Shown one piece after another: positions 9,058 through 17,299 of a stretch of DNA of 64,000 nt. The stretch spans positions 62,001 through 126,000 of the forward strand of contig JALEJS010000013.1 in the NCBI GenBank assembly GCA_022769545.1. The letters run 5' to 3'. The stretch comes from Blautia sp. GTDB lineage: Bacteria > Bacillota > Clostridia > Lachnospirales > Lachnospiraceae. Both the position numbers and the translations under genes were made by a program. The notes under the pieces are model-generated. The model was not told the origin of the DNA. It did not search any database and saw only the letters and a list, made by a program, of their open reading frames with translations. Each line of letters begins with the position of its first letter. The stretch's first letter is position 1.

Positions 9058-9906
9058 TCATCCGACTTTTTTACTGTCTGCCTCTTCTTTTCCTGTCCAC
9101 AAAGTATTCAAAACAACTGCCGCAAGTATGATCCCAGCTCCGACAAGCGCATATCTTCCCACTTTTTCACCATAGAACAGAAATACCCAGGCCGGATTCA
9201 GAACCGCCTCCAGAAGACCAATTAAAGAAGCACTGACCGGGCTTGTCAGCTTGGCCCCTTTATCAAACAGGACATATGCCAGTCCCACCTGAAAAACGCC
9301 CAGTATCAGCAATGCCGCAATTGCTTTCGCATCCATGGATCCCACATCCTTCAGAAAAGGAATCGAAATCAGAAAGGATAGAAAGAATGCGATCATACTG
9401 GAGTCCCTGCTGCTTGCCTCCGGGAGCGAATTGATAAAAAACACCCCGGAAAAGCTCACGCCGGCTCCGATTGCAACAAGATTTCCCAGAAGCTGTCCCC
9501 GGTCAAGCTGGTCAAAGAAAAACAGCACCATTCCCGCAAATGCCATCAGTACCACCAGGCACTGCTGCTTTTTCGGTATTTTTTTTCTGTAAATGCAGTC
9601 CCAGATCAGGACGAACACCGGCGCCGTATACTGCAGAACAATCGCATTGGCCGCTGTTGTCATTTTATTTGCGATCACATAAAGCAGATTGGTCAGAACA
9701 AGGCAGACAGCCGCTGCAAGAATCAGCGGGCTTACCTTTACCCTGACTGTCTTTCTGTAAATACAGAAAAAGAGGAATGCAATCAGAGAACGGGCACCGT
9801 TAATCGCAACCGCACTTCCCGGAATAAATTTAATTAAAAGTCCTCCTGTTGACCACAGAAGGGCCGTCAGTAATATGTACAGATTTCCTTTATTTTTTTC
9901 ACTCAT
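9058..9906 (-). CDS. EamA/DMT-family transporter
   Basis: This 282-residue integral membrane protein has ten predicted hydrophobic helices arranged as two EamA repeats of about 140 residues, starting ILLTALLWSTGGLLIK and, in the second half, from LVAIGAGVSFSGVFF. The drug/metabolite transporter superfamily usually exports amino acids, metabolites or drugs; the substrate cannot be told here. The C-terminus is hydrophilic (GKEEADSKKVG). It is one of four accessory genes between spo0A and spoIVB. Confidence 0.85.
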   Translation of the reverse strand: MSEKNKGNLYILLTALLWSTGGLLIKFIPGSAVAINGARSLIAFLFFCIYRKTVRVKVSPLILAAAVCLVLTNLLYVIANKMTTAANAIVLQYTAPVFVLIWDCIYRKKIPKKQQCLVVLMAFAGMVLFFFDQLDRGQLLGNLVAIGAGVSFSGVFFINSLPEASSRDSSMIAFFLSFLISIPFLKDVGSMDAKAIAALLILGVFQVGLAYVLFDKGAKLTSPVSASLIGLLEAVLNPAWVFLFYGEKVGRYALVGAGIILAAVVLNTLWTGKEEADSKKVG

Positions 9907-9963
9907 GGCTCCGATTATAACACAACTGACCGTATGATTCCAGTACTTTCAGGGAAATCGATC

Positions 9964-10626
9964 TCAGGCAGCTGTCACCTTCTCCCATATCCTGTTATAC
10001 ATTTTGATAATATTGCCAATCAGAACTGCTGCTATAATGCTGCCTTCGCGAACTCCCTTTAACTCTCCGACAAAAATAACACTGATCAGCACAGACAATG
10101 CAATATACAGGATATCAAAAAATATTTTCACATTCTCATACTTCTTTCCTGTCACATAAGAAACAGCCCTGTTCATCGCTTCGCCCGGAAGCATTGCAAC
10201 ATTTCCCTTAAACTGTATCCATATACCAAAGCCCAGAACAAAACAGCTGAAAATCAGACAGGCAAACTGCATCAGATAGGTATTCACATGAATACCGGAT
10301 ATCAGATAGCATGAAAAATTTGTCAGATAGCCATATGCAAATGCCAAAACTGTCTGGATCACGATTTCAACAATATTACATTTTTTGCGCAGCAAAATAA
10401 TCTGCACGAGTATTTGCATCACACTCCAGACATTTAACCATCCGCCAAATGTAAATATATGGCTGAATAAGGATACTGAATAGGGTACTGACGCAACCGG
10501 CGAAGTACCCAACCCCGCTTTTGTTGAAAATGCCACACCCAGCGATGCAATAAATAAACCAATCAAAAATAAAATGTATCTTTCAATTATTTGCCTCATA
10601 TTTAAACGGTCCGTTTTAAATCTCAT
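9964..10626 (-). CDS. YczE/YyaS-like membrane protein
   Basis: This 220-residue protein has about five or six hydrophobic segments and the family start pattern FLIGLFIASLGVAFSTKAGLGTSPVASVPY, plus MLPGEAMNRA later, typical of the YczE/YitT-like uncharacterised membrane proteins. The start at 10626 is supported by AGGAGAAATC before the ATG. A palindrome resembling a TetR-family operator overlaps the first codons. Function is unknown; no partner is evident beyond the neighbouring transporter. Confidence 0.7.
   Translation of the reverse strand: MRFKTDRLNMRQIIERYILFLIGLFIASLGVAFSTKAGLGTSPVASVPYSVSLFSHIFTFGGWLNVWSVMQILVQIILLRKKCNIVEIVIQTVLAFAYGYLTNFSCYLISGIHVNTYLMQFACLIFSCFVLGFGIWIQFKGNVAMLPGEAMNRAVSYVTGKKYENVKIFFDILYIALSVLISVIFVGELKGVREGSIIAAVLIGNIIKMYNRIWEKVTAA
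10600..10621. promoter_or_regulatory. Palindrome over the start of the YczE-like gene
   Basis: AAACGGTCCGTTT (10604-10616) is a perfect inverted repeat with one central base, and the symmetry extends outward with TTTA/TAAA flanks. It resembles operators of TetR-type regulators and lies within codons 2-9 of the gene, where a bound repressor could block transcription. No dedicated regulator gene is adjacent, so this is a sequence-only suggestion. Confidence 0.4.
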
Positions 10627-10681
10627 GATTTCTCCTGTTCCCTGCCACTTCCTGCGGATATTCCCGATACAAATCCAAACA

Positions 10682-10715
10682 AAAGACCACTTACCGGGCA
10701 GTAGGTGATCTTTTC
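10682..10715 (-). terminator. Probable terminator after the CPA2 antiporter gene
   Basis: On the minus strand AAAGATCACCTAC pairs, with one mismatch and one G-T pair, with GTAAGTGGTCTTT around a TGCCCG loop, and a short T run follows. It lies 37 bp after the antiporter stop. Confidence 0.6.
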
Positions 10716-10751
10716 TCGTCTTTCAAATATTTCTGCAGAAAGTAATCTGTA

Positions 10752-12047
10752 TTATGAATCCTTCTTGCTGATCGTTTCCAGCTTGATCTGACGACGGTTC
10801 CTGACTTCATCGGACATAGGCTTGATTTCGCCTGCTTTCATAAGGGCATCCTTGGTCAGGAGCGGACCGACCAGCTCATAGATCAGTACTGCAAACAGTG
10901 TGATATTACGGATCAGGTTTCCCTGTTCGCCTAGCTGCATAGCGGTTGCACACATACCGAGAGCAACACCGGCCTGCGGGAAAAGGGTGATACCCAGATA
11001 TTTACAGATCTCCGGTGAACAGTTTGTTGCTTTGGCACTGCATCTGGCACCGAAGTATTTACCAAGGCAACGGAATACGATGTAAATAATACCGATGATT
11101 ATAATCGCGCTGTCCTTAAAAACGGAGAGCTGCAGTTCTGCACCGCTTACAACAAAGAATAATGCAAACAGCGGAGAAGTCCATTTGTCAGATGCAGTCA
11201 TGATATCTTCGGACAGCGGACAGGTATTACAAAATACGGTTCCAAGCATCATACACACAAGCAAAGAAGAAAATCCGACATGGACCGGCCCGATATGGAA
11301 TGATGTCATGGAAAGGGATGCCGCCAAAAATACCAGTGCAATGGTCATGTTAAGACGGTTTGTATTGGAGTTGAACATTTTTTCCAGCTGTGTCAGCAGG
11401 AAACCCATGAGGGCACCCAGTGCAAGAGAAGCGACGATCTCAATGAGCGGATTCACAATGATGGAAATCAGATCCACAGAACCGCTTACCAAGGATTTTG
11501 CAATACCAAAAGAAACAGCAAATATGATAAGACCAACAGCATCATCCAAAGCAACGATTGGAAGCAGCAGTTTTGTGAGCGGTCCATTTGCTTTGTACTG
11601 GCGAACAACCATCAGCGTAGCCGCAGGAGCAGTGGCAGTGGCTATGGAACCTAACGTGATCAGCTGTGCTACGGATAATTTATCGGGTATGATAAGATGT
11701 ACCGCAAACAGGGCAAGATCTACAAGTACGGTAGCTGCCAGTGCCTGAAAAATTCCGATGATCACTGCCTGGCGACCGGTCTTTTTTAATTCCTCCAACC
11801 GGAACTCATTACCGATAGAAAATGCAATAAAGGCGAGGGAGATCTGGGAAATCAGGGAAAGATTGGATACCGCCTCCTCGGAAATAAATCCCAGGCCGTT
11901 AATTTGCAAAGAGCCTAAAAAATACGGTCCGATCAAAAGACCGGCAATAAGGTAAGCAGTTACCGACGGCAGCTTGAACGGCTTAAAGGCTCTGGTCATA
12001 AGCAATCCTGAAAGGACTGCAATGGAAACAGATAATAGAATCGACAT
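10752..12047 (-). CDS. CPA2-family cation/proton antiporter
   Basis: This 431-residue protein has about twelve hydrophobic helices and matches the NapA/KefB-type monovalent cation:proton antiporter fold. It has PSVTAYLIAGLLIGPYFLG near the start, and an Asp pair within VALDDAVGLIIFAV in the position of the ion-binding aspartates. There is no C-terminal TrkA-N nucleotide-binding domain. The ATG at 12047 follows GGAG at 9 bp and is preferred over a more upstream in-frame start. A good sigma-A promoter lies 42 bp upstream. The transported ion is not predictable. Confidence 0.85.
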   Translation of the reverse strand: MSILLSVSIAVLSGLLMTRAFKPFKLPSVTAYLIAGLLIGPYFLGSLQINGLGFISEEAVSNLSLISQISLAFIAFSIGNEFRLEELKKTGRQAVIIGIFQALAATVLVDLALFAVHLIIPDKLSVAQLITLGSIATATAPAATLMVVRQYKANGPLTKLLLPIVALDDAVGLIIFAVSFGIAKSLVSGSVDLISIIVNPLIEIVASLALGALMGFLLTQLEKMFNSNTNRLNMTIALVFLAASLSMTSFHIGPVHVGFSSLLVCMMLGTVFCNTCPLSEDIMTASDKWTSPLFALFFVVSGAELQLSVFKDSAIIIIGIIYIVFRCLGKYFGARCSAKATNCSPEICKYLGITLFPQAGVALGMCATAMQLGEQGNLIRNITLFAVLIYELVGPLLTKDALMKAGEIKPMSDEVRNRRQIKLETISKKDS

Positions 12048-12088
12048 AGTATTTTTCTCCAATATTATAAACAAGTTTAACCAACCGA

Positions 12089-12117
12089 ATTATAGTCCCA
12101 TCCTTCATAATTTTCAA
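12089..12117 (-). promoter_or_regulatory. Sigma-A promoter of the antiporter gene
   Basis: TTGAAA (12112-12117), 17 bp, TATAAT (12089-12094) on the minus strand. The leader to the ATG is about 35 nt. Confidence 0.8.
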
Positions 12118-12202
12118 GTACTAATTCGGAGAAATCCATTGGCAAAACAATTTTCAAAAAACCTGAGGATAATGCCCTCATGTATCTGTGTTGACTATAT
12201 CA

Positions 12203-12240
12203 AAAAACATAAAAATGCCAGAGGCGAACTACCTCCGGCA
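12203..12240 (-). terminator. Terminator after spoIVB
   Basis: On the minus strand TGCCGGAGG and CCTCTGGCA form a 9-bp stem with one mismatch, followed by TTTTTATGTTTTTT. It begins 6 bp after the spoIVB stop codon. Confidence 0.8.
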
Positions 12241-12245
12241 CTGTT

Positions 12246-13334
12246 TTATCCCGTCGCATCCAGCATATTCTCAATAAAAATCCCGTACCCCCTTGTCGGA
12301 TCATTCACAAAAACATGCGTCACCGCGCCCACCAGCTTCCCATTCTGCAAAATCGGCGAACCACTCATTCCGCGCAGTATTCCTCCGGTCTGCTCCAGAA
12401 GTTTTTCATCTGTCACCTGGATCACAAAGCTTTTATTGGTATCCCCGCTGTTCGGAACGATCTGTATGATTTCTGCCTCATATTCCTTTGCAGTGCCATC
12501 AATGCTGCAGTATATGCCTGCAGGACCTTCCTGTATTTCTTCCCGTCCGGCTGCCGCAACTTTCCGGACATTTTTGGGGAGTCTTCCAATTTCATACACA
12601 CCATAGATGCCATTTTCCGTGTTCCGGTTTACACTTCCGATCACATTGGAGGGTGTATAGCGAATCATCCCGGCAATTTCTCCCGGACTTCCGCGGCTTC
12701 CTTTCTGAATTCCGATCACCTCCGCACGGTAGAGCTCTCCCTCTTTGATGTCCAGCAGTTCTCCGGTATCCACATCACTGATTCCATGCCCCAGAGCCCC
12801 ATAATTTCCGTTTCCGTCAATATAGGTGAGAGTGCCGACACCCTGCGTATCATCCCGCACCCAGATACCCAGCCGATAGGTTCCTCCGGCATCCAGAACC
12901 GGCTTTACAGACACCGGTACCACTTCCCTGTTCCGGCGGATAGACAGAATCACTTCGTCCGCATCCAGCTTTTCCAGTTCCTGTATCAGTTCCTGCTTTT
13001 TGGAGATCTCATGGTCATTTACCGCCACAATATAATCTCCTGATTTTACCAGATTTCTGGCAGGATTCTTTTTGCTCCCGTCTGCCGTGACGATTTCTCC
13101 GGTATCGACCACAAGAACGCCCTGTGTTTCCAGATATACCCCCACCATCTCTCCGCTGATCAGCAGCTCGCCCGGTTCCAGTGCGGATGCAGAAACGTTC
13201 TGGCTTCCTGCTTCCTTCACCATGTCCGAAAAAACACGAACCGGATCATACACCGTCAGAAGGCCCATGAGAAAGGTTCCCGTCACCGCCAGGAATAATG
13301 TTACCTGATTGAATAATCGTTTTCCTTTGTCCAT
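12246..13334 (-). CDS. spoIVB: SpoIVB serine peptidase
   Basis: SpoIVB is the forespore-secreted S55 peptidase that signals across the intermembrane space to activate SpoIVFB processing of pro-sigma-K. The 362-residue protein has an N-terminal transmembrane anchor (about 10-30), a PDZ domain (about 85-150, containing KSGDYIVAVNDHEI) and the peptidase domain with the catalytic His in GALGHGISD near residue 183 and Ser in the RGMSGSPILQ motif near 324-326. The ATG at 13334 is spaced correctly from AAAGG. recN lies immediately upstream as in other endospore formers. Its usual neighbour spo0A is displaced by four genes. Confidence 0.95.
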   Translation of the reverse strand: MDKGKRLFNQVTLFLAVTGTFLMGLLTVYDPVRVFSDMVKEAGSQNVSASALEPGELLISGEMVGVYLETQGVLVVDTGEIVTADGSKKNPARNLVKSGDYIVAVNDHEISKKQELIQELEKLDADEVILSIRRNREVVPVSVKPVLDAGGTYRLGIWVRDDTQGVGTLTYIDGNGNYGALGHGISDVDTGELLDIKEGELYRAEVIGIQKGSRGSPGEIAGMIRYTPSNVIGSVNRNTENGIYGVYEIGRLPKNVRKVAAAGREEIQEGPAGIYCSIDGTAKEYEAEIIQIVPNSGDTNKSFVIQVTDEKLLEQTGGILRGMSGSPILQNGKLVGAVTHVFVNDPTRGYGIFIENMLDATG

Positions 13335-13359
13335 TTTCCACATCCTTTACTCATAACGT

Positions 13360-13396
13360 AAAAAAGAGAGGAAATCCTCCCGGATCATCCTCTCTT
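13360..13396 (-). terminator. Terminator after recN
   Basis: On the minus strand AAGAGAGGA and TCCTCTCTT form a perfect 9-bp stem around a 15-nt loop, followed by TTTTTT. It closes the long Asp23-to-recN operon and separates it from spoIVB. Confidence 0.82.
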
Positions 13397-13407
13397 AGTA
13401 TGTGGTA

Positions 13408-15102
13408 TCAGACCGATTTCAGTCTTGAAGTTTTATGTACCTGTGCCAATTCTTTCATTTCTTTTGCATTCTGAAGCACTGCGTCTGTGATCTGCGCACC
13501 GCCCAGCAGTCTCGCAAGCTCTCTCACCGAGGCATCCTCGTCCAGGATGTGAATCTGTGTCGATGTCTCCGTCCCGTTTACATGCTTTTCAATTTCGAAG
13601 CTGTGATCCGCCATGGCTGCAATCTGAGGAAGATGTGTGATACACAGGACCTGATGATGGGCACCTATCACAGCCATCTTTTCGGAAACCTTCTGCGCCG
13701 TCCTTCCGCTGATTCCGGTATCGATCTCGTCAAAAATCAGCGTCTCGATCTCATCCCGATCGGCCAGGATTGCCTTAATCGCCAGCATGATCCGGGAAAG
13801 CTCACCACCGGACACAATCTCTCCCAGCGGCTTTAACCGTTCCCCGGGATTGGTGGATATTTCATATTGGATCTGGTCAAATCCATTGGCGGAAAAGCTT
13901 TTCTTTTTCTCGAACGCAATGGAGAATGCAACATCCAGAAAATTCAGATCTTTCAGGCCCTCCATAATTTTCTGTTCCAGCTGTCTGCTATATTTTCTGC
14001 GGATTTCGGACAAATCATTCGATACTTTTTCGAGATTCTTCTCGCTTTCTTCCAGACATTTTTTCTTAAGCCGGAAATTCTCGTCATATTTTACAAGTAT
14101 TTCCAGTTTTTCCTGCTGCTTTTTCTGATATGCCAGAATATCCTCCAGCTGCTGTCCGTATTTTGCCTTCAGTCCATTGAGAAGATCCAGCCTTCGCTCT
14201 GTCTCATAAAACGTTTCATCGTCAAAAACAAGTGAATCCATATAGGAAGACAACTCACGGTTGAAGTCATTCAGAAGGCCGTCGATCTCCGTGAGCATCT
14301 GCTCCAGCGGCTCCAGCTCTTCATCGTACTGTGTCACTCTGGAAAATTCCCGCACCGCAGTTCCCACCATATCCCCGGCTCCCTGCATATCATATCCGGT
14401 TATCCCATGCACTTCCTGAAGGGTATCCACGATTTTCTTTGCATTCACCAGTTTCCGGTAAGAACGCTCCAGAGCTTCATCCTCTCCGGGAAGAATCCGG
14501 GCATCCTCGATCTCCCGGATCTCAAATTCCAGGAAAGCCATCTCGCGATTGCGCTGTTCCTCATCCATATCCAGAGCCTTCAGATCTGCCAGGCATCTGC
14601 GGTATTCCCGGAACGCCTCCTGCACCTTTTCCTTCACCGGAAGTATTTCTTCTTTTCCGTATGCATCCAGAATCTCCAGCTGTTTGTCCTGATACAGCAA
14701 AGACTGATGCTCATGCTGTCCATGAATATCCAGAAGAAGTGCAGCCACGGCCTTCATCTGACCTACGGTGCTGGTCTGGCCGTTGATTTTGCTGATGCTT
14801 CTTCCTTCCATGATTTTTCTGGAAAGCAGAATCTGTCCGTCCTCCGGATCGATCTCCATCTCCTCCAGACGTTCCTTCACTTTTGTATTTTCAACCTGAA
14901 ACAGCAGTTCCACCAGGGCATAATCCGTCTTTTCCCGAATCATACTGCGGGAAAACTTTCCCCCGAGAATCAGCTGCATGGAGCCCAGAAGAATCGACTT
15001 TCCCGCTCCCGTTTCACCGGTAAGGATATTCAGACCAGGGCCGAACTCCACTTCCGTTTCCTCAATCAGTGCAAGGTTTTTCACATGCAGATGAACTAAC
15101 AT
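13408..15102 (-). CDS. recN: DNA repair protein RecN
   Basis: RecN is an SMC-like ATPase that organises DNA ends in double-strand break repair. The 564-residue protein has N-terminal Walker A GETGAGKSILLGS near residue 29-41, a central coiled coil (about 150-390), the ABC signature VSGGELSRIMLA and Walker B TLIFDEIDTGISG. Size is normal. It begins after AGGAGGAAAA, 29 bp downstream of argR. No LexA box is visible immediately upstream, so its transcription probably comes from the operon promoter. Confidence 0.97.
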   Translation of the reverse strand: MLVHLHVKNLALIEETEVEFGPGLNILTGETGAGKSILLGSMQLILGGKFSRSMIREKTDYALVELLFQVENTKVKERLEEMEIDPEDGQILLSRKIMEGRSISKINGQTSTVGQMKAVAALLLDIHGQHEHQSLLYQDKQLEILDAYGKEEILPVKEKVQEAFREYRRCLADLKALDMDEEQRNREMAFLEFEIREIEDARILPGEDEALERSYRKLVNAKKIVDTLQEVHGITGYDMQGAGDMVGTAVREFSRVTQYDEELEPLEQMLTEIDGLLNDFNRELSSYMDSLVFDDETFYETERRLDLLNGLKAKYGQQLEDILAYQKKQQEKLEILVKYDENFRLKKKCLEESEKNLEKVSNDLSEIRRKYSRQLEQKIMEGLKDLNFLDVAFSIAFEKKKSFSANGFDQIQYEISTNPGERLKPLGEIVSGGELSRIMLAIKAILADRDEIETLIFDEIDTGISGRTAQKVSEKMAVIGAHHQVLCITHLPQIAAMADHSFEIEKHVNGTETSTQIHILDEDASVRELARLLGGAQITDAVLQNAKEMKELAQVHKTSRLKSV

Positions 15103-15131
15103 TTTTCCTCCTAGATTTTCGCTATCTCATC

Positions 15132-15581
15132 CTACTCCGTGATCTTACGGAGCTTATCCATCACACTCAGAGCCTGTGCCGACGTTTTGGCCGCACACAT
15201 AATGGTGTCATCTCCGGCAATGCTGCCCAGAATTTCCGGCCATTTCAGCCCGTCCAGTGCAGCCGCCACTCCCATGGCCATGCCCGGAACCGTCCTGATC
15301 ACCACCAGGTTCTGTCCCACATCGATGGACAGGAGTGCATCCTGCAGAACCCGGGTATATTTATCTGACAGCTCCTGAGGCTCCTCCTGAATGATGGCAT
15401 ACCTGGATTTTCCGTTTTTTCCGGCTACCTTTGTCATTTTCAGTGCCCGGATATCCCTGGAAACCGTGGCCTGTGTCACACAAAAGCCGGCCTCGTTCAG
15501 CCTGGCGGCAAGCTCTTCCTGTGTGTCAATATCATATTTCCGAATCAGTTCTATGATTTTTTCATGTCTTGCTACTTTCAT
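15132..15581 (-). CDS. argR: Arginine repressor ArgR/AhrC
   Basis: ArgR is the arginine-responsive hexameric repressor/activator of arginine metabolism. The 149-residue protein has an N-terminal winged helix (AARLNEAGFCVTQATVSRDIRAL) and a C-terminal oligomerisation and arginine-binding domain with the GTVxGDDT-like IAGDDTIMCA motif. The ATG at 15581 is preceded by AGGAGGATGTGG, which fixes the start. A gene of this type upstream of recN is standard in Bacillus and Clostridia. Confidence 0.95.
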   Translation of the reverse strand: MKVARHEKIIELIRKYDIDTQEELAARLNEAGFCVTQATVSRDIRALKMTKVAGKNGKSRYAIIQEEPQELSDKYTRVLQDALLSIDVGQNLVVIRTVPGMAMGVAAALDGLKWPEILGSIAGDDTIMCAAKTSAQALSVMDKLRKITE

Positions 15582-15618
15582 TCCACATCCTCCTGGTATA
15601 CTGGCCAGATGACTGTCC

Positions 15619-16479
15619 CTAGCTGTTTCGCATTTTCTGACGGAGAACCTCCACAAAGCTCAGATGATTCAGCTTCAGAATCTTCGTCTTCACATCCGCT
15701 CTGCGTATCACGATCCGGTCCCCTGTGATCATGGATATTTCCGTATCCCCGTCAAAGGACGCCAGCCCTCTCTCACAGTTGCTGTGTCTTCCCTCTCCCA
15801 GCTCCACCGTCACAATGTCTTCCGCCGGAAATATTATACTCCGGGTATTCATGGTATGAGGGGCGATCGGCGTCATCAGTGTCATGGACGCATTGGGAGA
15901 CACCACCGGACCTCCGGCTGACAGGCTGTAGCCTGTAGAACCTGTCGGTGTGGCGATGATAATTCCGTCTGCATTATAGGAATTCAGGTATTCATTATTG
16001 ACATAATTATTAAAACGTACCACCCGGAGATGTCCCTCTCTGGTGATCACGATATCATTCAGCGCAATGTCCTCTCCCAGAACCGTTTCTCCACGGTATA
16101 CCGTACCGGTGAGCATCATCCGCTCCTCCACTTCATAATCATCCTGTATCAGCTGATCCAGTGCCGGATACAGTCCCTGTCGATCCACTTCTGCAAGAAA
16201 ACCCAGGGTTCCAAGATTGATACCCAAAAGAGGAATCCCCTTGTGGACCACATCTCTGGCTGCCTGAAGAAGCGTTCCGTCTCCGCCCAGAACAATGATG
16301 CACTGGGTATCTTCCGGAATCTGTTCCGGATCCGTATAGTGAAACGCGCCGCCCGGTTCCCGGCGGGCCTGCTGTACACAGCAGACGCGTCCGCGTTCTT
16401 TCAGATACGTCTCAATCTGTCCGGTAAATTCCAGCCGGGGGTCTTTTTCATTGTTTGTTATGATATAAAATCTATCCAT
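15619..16479 (-). CDS. nadK: NAD kinase
   Basis: NAD kinase phosphorylates NAD to NADP using ATP or polyphosphate. The 286-residue protein contains the GGDGTLLQAAR motif with its conserved Asp near residue 66, the NE/D-binding ALNDIVITR, and the NADGIIIATPTGSTGYSLSAGGP signature of the family. It lies between tlyA (9-bp gap) and argR (37-bp gap) in the same direction, the usual order. Confidence 0.96.
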   Translation of the reverse strand: MDRFYIITNNEKDPRLEFTGQIETYLKERGRVCCVQQARREPGGAFHYTDPEQIPEDTQCIIVLGGDGTLLQAARDVVHKGIPLLGINLGTLGFLAEVDRQGLYPALDQLIQDDYEVEERMMLTGTVYRGETVLGEDIALNDIVITREGHLRVVRFNNYVNNEYLNSYNADGIIIATPTGSTGYSLSAGGPVVSPNASMTLMTPIAPHTMNTRSIIFPAEDIVTVELGEGRHSNCERGLASFDGDTEISMITGDRIVIRRADVKTKILKLNHLSFVEVLRQKMRNS

Positions 16480-16488
16480 AGCCGTATC

Positions 16489-17298
16489 CTAATCCAACTG
16501 TCCATGTGCTTCTCTCACCACCGCGTCCACGGTCGTATCCAGCTGTCCATCTGCAGCAGTGCCCTCCGGACACTTTTTCAGATGAAGAAGATACTCGATA
16601 TTTCCCTCCGGTCCTTTGATCGGTGAAAACGACAGATGACAGGGCTGCAGTGCGATGGACACCGCATATTCCATAACCTTGTCGATCACCTCACAGTGAA
16701 CGGCCGGATCCCGGACAACTCCCTTTTTTCCAACCTTTTCCCTGCCGGCCTCAAACTGCGGCTTGATCAGACAGACAATCTCGCCATCCCCGGTAAGGAG
16801 ATTTCTCACCGGAAGAAGAACCTTCGTCAGAGAAATGAACGATACATCTATGGAAGCAAACGCTGCCGGCTCACCGATATCCTCCGGAAGGACATACCGG
16901 ATATTTGTCTTTTCCATACAAACGACCCGCGGATCATTGCGCAGCTTCCAGTCCAGCTGTCCATATCCCACGTCGATGGAATACACCTTTACCGCCCCGT
17001 TCTGAAGCATACAGTCTGTAAATCCTCCTGTGGAAGCTCCCACATCCATACAGACCTTATTCTTCAGAACCACATCAAAATGTTTCATGGCTTTTTCCAG
17101 CTTCAGGCCCCCGCGGCTGACATATGGGAGTGTTTTTCCCCGTACTTCAATCTGCACGGTCTCAGGGAACATCGTTCCGGCTTTGTCTTCCTTCTGCCCG
17201 TCCACATATACTTCTCCGGACATAATGTAGGCCTTTGCCTTTTCTCTGGAAGGCGCCAGTGCGCGCTCAACCATCATGATATCCAAACGTTTTTTCAT
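16489..17298 (-). CDS. tlyA: TlyA-family rRNA methyltransferase
   Basis: TlyA-type proteins are S-adenosylmethionine-dependent 2'-O-methyltransferases acting on rRNA, often annotated as hemolysin A. This 269-residue protein has an N-terminal S4 RNA-binding domain (KKRLDIMMVERALAPSREKAKAYIMSG) and an FtsJ-like methyltransferase domain with the SAM loop CMDVGASTGGFTDCMLQ. The ATG at 17298, after TGAGGATTAAC, starts one base beyond the dxs stop codon. Activity on rRNA is inferred from the family. Confidence 0.92.
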   Translation of the reverse strand: MKKRLDIMMVERALAPSREKAKAYIMSGEVYVDGQKEDKAGTMFPETVQIEVRGKTLPYVSRGGLKLEKAMKHFDVVLKNKVCMDVGASTGGFTDCMLQNGAVKVYSIDVGYGQLDWKLRNDPRVVCMEKTNIRYVLPEDIGEPAAFASIDVSFISLTKVLLPVRNLLTGDGEIVCLIKPQFEAGREKVGKKGVVRDPAVHCEVIDKVMEYAVSIALQPCHLSFSPIKGPEGNIEYLLHLKKCPEGTAADGQLDTTVDAVVREAHGQLD

Positions 17299-17299
17299 G

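Noticed and set aside
8506-12047. The spo0A-spoIVB insert as a mobile element
   Set aside because: No integrase, transposase, terminal repeats or target duplication can be seen.
15103-15131. LexA box before recN
   Set aside because: No GAACnnnnGTTC sequence is present upstream of recN; the only convincing SOS box in the window is at recA.
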